Under the pieces are notes generated by a model. It was given only the letters and a program-made list of their open reading frames with translations. It was not told the DNA's origin and ran no database searches. The translations under genes were made by a program, and so were the position numbers. This document shows, piece after piece, positions 56,694 to 64,000 of a stretch of DNA of 64,000 bases (position 1 is its first letter; each line of letters begins with the position of its first letter). This DNA is from Pratylenchus scribneri (Eukaryota; Nematoda; Chromadorea; Rhabditida; Pratylenchidae): contig JAQSEB010000058.1 of the NCBI GenBank assembly GCA_030063045.1, positions 372,001 through 436,000 of the forward strand, read 5' to 3'.

Positions 56694-58885
56694 ATGTCGG
56701 AAAGTAGTAAAAGCAGCGACGACAGCAGCGAAGAATTGGAAAATAATGAAGAACAAACAGAACAGCAGCAACCACAACAACAACCCGGCATGGAGGATTT
56801 GGAAATGTCGGAAAGCAGCAGAAGCAGCGATGAATTGGAAAATAATGCTGATGAGCAGCAAACTGAACAACAACCACAACAACCGCAGGAACAAATCGAC
56901 GACAGTGATGAGGTTTTCAAAACGGCTGAAAGTAGCAAAGAAGGCAGCGACGAGAGCAATGACGATGACGAGTTGGAAGATGGCGGCGGGAAAGCCGAAC
57001 AACCAATCCAACATCAACAAATGGGAATGGATGTTTCAGATGGTAAGCGTTTAATTTTGAAGATAGGAAAGAACGCAAAAACTTAGTTTGGTTGGGTTAA
57101 GATCTTTTGGAAAGTAAAAATCTTTTTGATATTATTAAAAATAAATTAAAAACATAATTATATACTTTTCATTTGCTTCCATAGATGATGAGGAAGAAGA
57201 AGAAGAGGTGGTGGACACTGGGCCCGTCAAAATTGACCTGGAGATGGCCCGTTCGAAGGCTGACCTTGGCGAAGAAGGTCCCTTCTTTGTGAAATTGCCA
57301 AATTTTTTGAGCATCGACACCAAACCATTCGACCCGGAAACTTATGATGATGAATTGGAGGAGGATGAAGTGCTCGATGATGAAGGCCGAACTCGTTTGA
57401 AACTCAAGGTTTTTTATTGATTATTCGTTTTGAAATTCTTAAGATTAATAAAAATTTTAACTTTTTGGTGTATTTAAGTAAGATTAAAACTTCCAGAGAC
57501 CTTAAGATCTCAAATTTAGCAAATCTGATTATTATATTCCAAATTCAACTCATTTTTATTGCAGATGGAAAATACAATTCGCTGGCGCATTGTTCGGGAT
57601 GAGCAGGGCAATGAGAAGCGTGAAAGCAATGCCCGAATTGTTCGCTGGTCTGATGGCAGGTTAATAAGAAAATTTGAAATTTATTTTACCAAAAATTGAA
57701 CCAAAAATTCATTTTCCATTCAGTATGTCAATGTACTTGGGCGGCGAAGTGTTCGAGGTGGACAAGCAGCGCATCATGGACTTCAACCATTTGTACATTC
57801 GGCAGGGCGCAGCCCTTCAAGCTCAATCCGTTTTTGCCGAAAAACTCGTTTTTCGACCACACTCAACCGACACGCTCACTCACCGTAAAATGACTATGAA
57901 CATGGCGGAGAAGACGAGCAAGGCTCAGAAAGTGCGGATGCTGGCAAATGTCGGCGATAATCCGGATGCGCAGAAAAAGGTTTGGGCACGAAAAATAATA
58001 ACTTCCTCGGGGGGGGGGGGGGGGTTTGAACTTGAGAACTAAATTTGCAAAAGTTGAGGTCCACCCATTAGGTCCCAAAATTTTCAGAAATTAAATTAAA
58101 ATTTTTATTAACCCAGCCAATGATTTCAAATTTTTCCAGGAAATGATTCGTTTGGAGGAGGAGAAATTGCGTGCGGCCGCCCGTAGGGAAGCGCAGCAAC
58201 GCCGAGTTCGGGAACGACCGCGAGCCATGGGATTGACATCCGGCTTTTTGGAGGGATACGATTCAGGTTAACAAATGCAAAATTCCATTTTATAATATTT
58301 GAAATTTTAACAGATGAAGGAGGCGCCGAATCGCTGGCCGCAATCAAACGTCGATATCAGCATGCACCCTACAGTGTCCGAGGCACCAGTGCCGACCGGG
58401 AACGCTCCTACTATTCGGAATCGGATGAGGAAAGGGAGGAGAGGAGGCAGAGAAAAACCATCACCGAGGCCAAAATTGATAGTGATGAGGAGGAGGATGG
58501 TGGAGGGGGCGACGGCGAAGAGATGGAAACATCCGAAACGGTTTGTCATTTTATTTTCGATTTTAAAAATATGATTTAATGATCTTTTGGCACTATTGCA
58601 GTTTGCGTGATGGAAATTAAAAAGGATGATGATGAAGAAGAGATGAGCCGAGGATGATCGTCTTTATTCTTCATCATCCTCGTCCTTTTAAACTTCCACC
58701 CCATAAACTGCAATAGTAGCGAACTTTTTAGTGGAATTTTCATTTTAGTAAAAAAAATGATTCCAAAAATAATTAAAATATTAAATAAAATATTTTTGCA
58801 GGAACAACGGCAAACACCGCACAAATCTCATCAATCAAAGGAGCAGCAGAAGAAGAAGATTGTCATCGAGGAGGATGAGGATTAA
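56694..58885 (+). CDS. leo-1: RNA polymerase-associated protein LEO1 (PAF1 complex)
   Basis: Subunit of the PAF1 elongation complex that travels with RNA polymerase II and supports histone modification. The ATG at 56694 begins a long Ser/Glu/Gln acidic region ([15 protein letters not shown]) usual for Leo1. The conserved core starts [26 protein letters not shown] (57278-57355). It continues with [46 protein letters not shown] and [35 protein letters not shown], running to about 57900. The C-terminal half is Lys/Arg/Glu-rich ([39 protein letters not shown]) and ends VIEEDED at 58885. The intron 57980-58139 contains an antisense tRNA-like element with a G16 run. It is convergent with NDUFA12. 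Confidence 0.95.
57999..58078 (-). repeat. tRNA-like element with G16 run in leo-1 intron, antisense
   Basis: On the minus strand: GGGACCTAATGGGTGGACCTC (box-A-like), TTTAGTTCTCAAGTTCAAACCC (box-B-like), then a C16 run (G16 at 58009-58024) and GAGGAAGTTATT. The layout matches 51307-51388 apart from the homopolymer. Confidence 0.75.
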
Positions 58886-59263
58886 TAAGAATGGAAGAGA
58901 AGAGGATATTTATTTATTGTTTTTTTTTTTTCAATTATTTATTTTTTTTCACAAATAAACACATTTAAAAAATGTTCATCAAATATAACTCTTACCCAAT
59001 TTTTGTCGGAGGAAGGAAGGCTCTTCAGGGAAACAGTTCGGATAGAAGTAATGGGTTAGCCAAGAAGAACAGCTAATTCTTCTTTCAACCCCTTCTACTA
59101 TTCTAGTGAACCGCCGGAAGATGAATGAATAAGAAGGTAGATATTTTTTTTTCAATTAAAATTATTCTTTTATTCAAAATGAACACATTTAAGAAATATT
59201 CACAAATAGCTAAAATTTGTCGGCGGTGTGTTGAATTCTTCCAAAAACCCTCCTCCTCTTTGC
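58886..59263. other. Convergent 3' region with a local duplication
   Basis: It contains two related blocks of about 100 bp. One at 58925-59010 has CAAATAAACACATTTAAAAAATGTTCATCAAATA...TTTGTCGGAGG. The other at 59145-59225 has TTCAAAATGAACACATTTAAGAAATATTCACAAATA...TTTGTCGGCGG. They may be duplicated 3' UTR/polyadenylation sequences for the flanking leo-1 and NDUFA12 genes. No gene is seen. Confidence 0.5.
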
Positions 59264-60099
59264 CTATTTGTTGAGCTCATCCGTCGCCTTTGGCTGGCCC
59301 GGTTCCCATCCCAAATATTTTGGCCGAGTCGTCGAATAGGGCACATATTTTTGATCCCTTAAAAGCAAAAATATTAAATTAGATCAGTATAAATTAATCT
59401 TTACTCACCGGAATATGCTCAAATTCTCCCTATGCTCCATCTGCCATTTTGGTTTAGTCAGTGGTTTGATGGTGGGCGGATCGTCGCAAATGTGATGAAG
59501 CCATCGATGCCATTCGGGCGGTACCTGCGATCCATCGTATTCCAGCCACTTCTTCTGGGTATAAACCACCCAACGATTTTTGGGAATGAACTGGGCATTG
59601 TCCTGTAAAAATTTTGATGTTATTTTGTTGAATATTTTTTGTAAATTAAATGTTAATGGGAAATAAAATGTTTGGACTTTGGAGAATCAAATACCAAATA
59701 AGGATTTAAGTTAATACGGAAGATTAAATGGCCCGGAAGAATGATGTAAATTGTAAAGGAGTGAAGAAGAGAACTTCCTCTTCATTTCTTAATCCTCAAA
59801 AAGCATTAACATCGAATTTTTGAATAATTAAACTAATATGGATTACTTAATAATTTTAACTTTAAAAATTGAAAGAAAAACCTCATAGTAGCGATTGCCG
59901 AATTGATCTTCGCCCACAAAATTGCCCGCCTTCAAATTGTCTGTTCTATAATGTCAACAAATTAATTTAACCCATTTCCTCTTCCAACTCACAGATAAAG
60001 CATTTTGAGTGCTGCCTTCCAGCCTCCAACCCGCTTCACTGTTTGGCCAAATTTTTGGAGTTTGTCGAGCATAAAATATTCCTTCAGACTGGGCGTCAT
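59264..60099 (-). CDS. NDUFA12: NADH dehydrogenase (complex I) subunit NDUFA12 / B17.2
   Basis: Accessory subunit of mitochondrial complex I. Starting at 60099 the product reads MTPSLKEYFMLDKLQKFGQT, VGGWKAALKMLYL, then across splice sites TDNLKAGNFVGEDQFGNRYYE, DNAQFIPKNRWVVYTQKKW and LEYDGSQVPPEWHRWLHHIC. It ends DDPPTIKPLTKPKWQ, QKYVPYSTTRPKYLGW and a stop at 59264. The GED-FGN-YYE and VPPEWHRWLH motifs define the family. Length is about 145-150 residues, as expected. Alternative in-frame starts are 60192 and 60072 (MLDKLQ); the latter matches the human N-terminal length. It is the third same-strand gene after rpl-3 and ubxn-2, 274 bp from the p47 stop. Confidence 0.93.
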
Positions 60100-60372
60100 T
60101 TCTTCGTTTTTAACTTTGATTTTGTTTAAAAAATGATTTTTTACATCAAATAAATATTTAAAAGTTACTCTAACTTTAATCAAACGAAACAAAAGGAGTC
60201 AAAACATTTATAAAATTTAGATAAGCATTTAAACAAGAAAAATGGTCGTACATAATTTAATATAAATAATATGATGGGTAAATTTAGGTCAGAGAATTTT
60301 ATTTAGGCCGCAATTCTCCGTCGTCATATTCCCGTGTTTTAATTCATCATCATCATCATTTTTCACATTATT

Positions 60373-61810
60373 TTAATCGTCGAATTTGAGCGTAACGGCG
60401 GCATTCAGCAATTTGGCCTCCTCCAAGCTCTGGGATTCATCCTCGATCAATTTATGTGGGTAGATTGTCTGCAGATGGAATGGGCGATAGGCGAGTGTCG
60501 GCTGAACACTGAAAATTGAGAAAATTATTTAAATTGTAGAGAATTTCTTAGTAAAATTAATATCGAAAATGTCAAATATTTAATTTTTAATCAATTATAA
60601 TGGGACTAACGTGACAATGAAGGCACGAAGTTGGTCCAGGGTGGCGGTGTGATTGAAGCGGGCCACAATTGGCTGAGGCAGGTCGGGAAAACGAATTTGG
60701 ATTCGGGTAATTGGCTGCTGCTCATTCAATTGCACATTCTTTTGGGCCTCTTCCACTAACGAATCTGATAATGATGGAAAATCAAATTAATTTTTGATTG
60801 TAATAAAAAAAACCTGAAGGCGGTTTCAGTGGTGGAGTCGGCTCCAAATCGACAATGTCGACGCCCGTTGCTGCCGCAGATGAATTGCCGGTGCCCACCA
60901 CATTTGGCACATGGGAACCGAGTCGATGGCCTTGGCCGGAGAATGGCTTCGGCTTTGGTGGCACATAGTCCTCGGCTTTGCGTTCAATTCGAAGGTCGAT
61001 TTCCTTGCCAGGATACAGCGCATTCAATTCGGGCGGAATTCGTCTAAAAACATGGATTTTATTTGGAAAAGATTATGAGAAAATTGTATTTTTAATGTAA
61101 TTAATTTAATTAATAAAACAAAACAAACTTCTTCATCAAGGCGTCCATGAATGCCCGGTTATCCTCGAATTGACGCAATGGACCATCGTCTATGGAGAAG
61201 CCATTTCGCCATATGAACATGCGAACCTATAAATCGGAGTAAATTATCAAATATATGATCAGAAAAATGAATTAAACTAAAACTAAGTTTTTCGCAAACT
61301 TTGCTCTTTGGAAAAATTTCATTTATATTGAAACCGAAACCGGCTATAAATTAAGAGAACTTACCACTTGCTGTGGACGTTGTGCTGGGCCATTTGCTGT
61401 TGAATTGCCAGCCGAATTTGCAGCGCTGCTTCCAACAGGCTCTGAGGCAATTCCATGTCCGCCAAGACGAAAACCGCCACCAACCCATGCCGATGTGCCA
61501 CCGCGTTGTTGTTTTTGTCGTTCCATCTCCTCCATTTGTTCGGGGGTCATTTGCTCGGCACCGGCACGGCGAATTGCATCGAAGATGCGATTTTGGCGAT
61601 CATTTTGATTCGGTCCCAACACTTGTTGTCCACTAAAATATTATCATATTTTTGGTTAACTTTATAAACAAAAGCGAACCTGCGTTCACTGCCGCCAACA
61701 AAAAATCCTTGACGTCCTTCGTCATCGTCGCTCTCATTGCCCGAACTGCCACCATCACCTCGACGCGGCGGTTTATCATCGTCAGTGTTCAGACCGTGGA
61801 TATTTGCCAT
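60373..61810 (-). CDS. ubxn-2: p47/NSFL1C-type p97 (CDC-48) cofactor with SEP and UBX domains
   Basis: Adaptor of the CDC-48/p97 ATPase used in membrane fusion and mitotic kinase control. The ATG at 61810 (MANIHGLNTDDDKPPRRGD) leads into an acidic region and GRQGFFVGGSERSGQQVLGP. A helical region follows with EQMTPEQMEEMERQKQQ. The SEP domain is RMFIWRNGFSIDDGPLRQF ... MKKRIPPELN ... PKPFSGQGHRLGS (about 61230-60920). The C-terminal UBX domain begins QPITRIQIRFPDLPQPIVARF and ends NAAVTLKFDD at 60373; the usual F-P-x-K loop reads IYPHK. There is no UBA domain, as in short nematode members. A longer in-frame start at 61891 exists but looks like 5' leader. Confidence 0.93.
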
Positions 61811-62129
61811 TGATTGTCGTTTGTAGTTGACAATATATTTAGTTTTTTGAATTGAAAAATCCTTTAAAATATTTAAATTAATTCCAACCAAATTAATTTA
61901 TGATTATGTAGAGTTCTTATGTAATTTTGTGTTAAAAATGTGCATGTTAAATAAAATCCATTTGCCAATTATAAATTAAAAATAATGAAATGAATTCAAA
62001 ATAACATTTGAAGTAAAATAAAAACATAAAATTCAACAACAAGATTTATACGTTTAATTAACAAATTTCATATCAAAAAATAATTCCTCAACAAATCAAA
62101 TGGATGATTTTCTTTTCCATTAATTCTTT
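61811..62129. other. Intercistronic spacer between rpl-3 and ubxn-2
   Basis: 320 bp, AT-rich, with no coding signal. In a nematode operon this would hold the rpl-3 polyadenylation signal and the SL2-type trans-splice site, but I cannot pin either down by eye. Confidence 0.4.
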
Positions 62130-63720
62130 TCAAGTGGCACCTTCAGCAATCAATTCCTTCTTCAGTTTGCCCATGAAAGTCTTCTTCTCAGAGCTGGTTT
62201 GGAAGCGGCCATGTCCAAATTTGGAGGAGGTGTCAATCCATTTCAGGTCGATCTTCTCAAAGGCAAAACGTTTTGTTTGATTGATCAGCGATTTGCGCAT
62301 GGTTATTGGGCGCTTCTTGGAGCCAATGCAACAGCCGCGAATCATCACAAAGTCCTGATTGACCAATCCATAATGCGGAAATCCACCCTAAAATAAACAT
62401 AATTTTACTATTAAATTAAAAATCTCCAAACCATTGGATTGATGGTCTTGGCGGTCACGTCATTTTCGGTTGAGCCGTTCTTCTTCCCTTCCGGTGTCAA
62501 GCAGGATTTGCCAATGCGGTAGATCTTCTTGTTCACTTCAGTCCGGTGGTGATATCCCTTTTGACCGGCACGGGCCACAGTGAATTGCACACGCGATGGA
62601 TGCCATGCACCAATACAAGCAACCTAAATACTCAAAAAAAAAATGAATTATTTTTGTCATCTAGAATCAACCTTGCGAAGGCCTTTGTGCGTCTTGCGCG
62701 GCAACTTTTTGGTATGCCAACGACTGGTCACACCCTTGAACCCTTTGCCCTTGGTCACTCCAATGCAATCGATCATTTCATCTTGGCTGAAGATTTCATC
62801 CACCGAGACGGTCTTCTCAAAGTGCTCTTGGGCCCAGTCCACTTTCTCCGGAACAGTTCCTCCGTTGATTTGAATTTCCATAATGTGAGCCTTCTTGTTG
62901 CGATGTTTCATGACTTTCATCTTTAAATCACAACACTATAAATAGAACTGTGCTAATTGTAAACCTGAGTATGGGCGATCACTCGAACATAGGAGCAATA
63001 TTTCTTGATCTTATTCAAATCAGCTTGGATCGACTTTTTGCCCTCCTCATCTTGCCACTTCTTTGCATATTTCGAAAATGCCTTCTTCTTTGACTTGTAC
63101 CTTTAATTTTGTTTCAATTCAAATCTGATTCATAGGTCATTTATTATTGATTTTGAACTCAAAAGCATTCACTCATGTTTCACAACAACAGAGGAGTGAA
63201 GCTTCTCAAATTTTTGTAGCATTCATATTTTTCATATATTAAATAGAGGAATGCTAGTAAAGCTTGCCAATTTTTGTAGAAGCGTCGTTTGCAATCCTCA
63301 CTTAGATGTTCAGCAAACACGGCTTTCAATGGTCGAGGTCCACGCGGTGTTTCGATGTAGCCAACAACGCCGACAATTACCTTAAATTCGGCAATAATTA
63401 CTAAACATTTTTAATTGTAAAAAACCATTGGTGGTGTTTCCAAGATTGTGACTGCCTCAACCACTTCCTTCTTGTGCACTTTTGAGCCAATTTTGTCCAC
63501 ATCTCGAACGATATGTGTCATACCAGCTTAAACGTTGTTAATTGTTAAAATTAGATTTGGAGATTTAACCTTTATAGCCAATGAATGCAGTCAAATGGAT
63601 CGGCTTTGAGGGATCATCCTTTGGGAAGGCCTTGACTTTTCCACGATGACGCTTCGATCGCTTCTTTGGGGTGAAACCCATTGAACCATGCCGGGGTGCA
63701 GAAAATTTTCGATGAGACAT
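62130..63720 (-). CDS. rpl-3: 60S ribosomal protein L3 (uL3)
   Basis: Core protein of the large ribosomal subunit near the peptidyl-transferase centre. The ATG at 63720 begins [16 protein letters not shown], followed by [53 protein letters not shown], then [21 protein letters not shown] and [24 protein letters not shown]. Next come [27 protein letters not shown] and [20 protein letters not shown]. It ends [14 protein letters not shown] at 62130. Full length for the family. The intron 63267-63101 uses a GC donor (AAAAATTG|GCAAGC) with a standard AG acceptor; the join restores [10 protein letters not shown]. First of three closely spaced minus-strand genes. Confidence 0.97.
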
Positions 63721-64000
63721 TTCTTTTCAGATTCAAGTCAGATTTAAGAATACTTTTCTGAAATTAAATTCAATATTCAAGGACTAAGTTTTAAGTTCAA
63801 TATCCATCCTAATTCTACATATAGAATCTTTAAATTTAATAAGCGATACAATAAGTAAAAAGTTTATCAAAATCTTTAGGTCAACGAATTTTTCAAGCAA
63901 AAAATGGAAAATGGGAATGGCGGGCAGGCAAGACAATGCAATGCAATGGGGACTTTTTCGCCTACGCCCCTAAAAATTTAGTCTACGAAATTCGTATTAT
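63721..64000. promoter_or_regulatory. rpl-3 upstream region
   Basis: 280 bp 5' of the rpl-3 start codon up to the window end. It is AT-rich next to the gene, with a GC-richer patch at 63905-63970. No start-site motif can be named. Confidence 0.3.

Noticed and set aside
56579..57020. Minus-strand hydrophobic frames ([14 protein letters not shown])
   Set aside because: Antisense translation of the Ser/Glu/Gln-rich leo-1 first exon.
13322..58078. Functional tRNA genes at the box-B sites
   Set aside because: Acceptor and anticodon stems do not pair, and all sites are inside introns with shared non-tRNA flanks; described as SINE-like instead.

Overview
The window is nuclear DNA of a nematode. 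Genes have many short introns of about 45-60 nt with TTTCAG-type acceptors, intergenic DNA is AT-rich, and the best matches are C. elegans-type genes (rab-3, a clr-1-like receptor phosphatase, stip-1, leo-1, ubxn-2). A GC-AG intron in rpl-3 and the general base composition would suit a tylenchid (cyst-nematode-like) worm, but that placement is a guess.

Layout. 1-3781 (-) holds a concentrative nucleoside transporter (3' end cut by the window edge) and 5375-6918 (-) rab-3. 6919-9143 is noncoding with a long foldback repeat. 9144-10867 (-) is a beta-tubulin with Tyr at codon 200. 11610-15557 (+) is the G-patch splicing factor stip-1/TFIP11. 18724-30402 (+) is a receptor tyrosine phosphatase resembling CLR-1, carrying a 3.4-kb minisatellite in one intron. 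31121-31624 (+) is a small secreted Gly-rich protein. 32227-35967 (+) is an unrecognised modular protein. 36140-36835 is a 99-bp tandem array. 37094-40160 (-) is mitochondrial D-2-hydroxyglutarate dehydrogenase, 40387-41389 (-) ATP synthase delta and 41831-45272 (-) a BED-finger/hAT-derived protein. 46748-48293 (-) is an OST-alpha-like transporter, 48696-52118 (+) a SAC3/GANP mRNA-export protein and 52275-53963 (-) a secreted Porphyromonas-type arginine-deiminase-like protein lacking the expected catalytic residues. 54865-55884 (-) is a Lys/Glu/Pro-rich membrane or secreted protein with tandemly duplicated exons. 56694-58885 (+) is leo-1, 59264-60099 (-) NDUFA12, 60373-61810 (-) ubxn-2/p47 and 62130-63720 (-) rpl-3.

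The gene set is mostly housekeeping (transcription elongation, splicing, mRNA export, translation, respiration) plus neuronal or signalling genes (rab-3, receptor phosphatase). rpl-3/ubxn-2/NDUFA12 and BED/ATP-delta/D2HGDH are same-strand, closely spaced runs that could be operons.

The most unusual content is non-genic. A family of degenerate tRNA-like (SINE-like) elements occurs nine or more times, always in introns. Two related minisatellites built on GATTGTAATTG have single-copy relics elsewhere. A perfect 32-bp hairpin, a foldback element, a dispersed intronic repeat shared by the two leftmost genes, and a tandem array of exon-plus-intron units complete the list.
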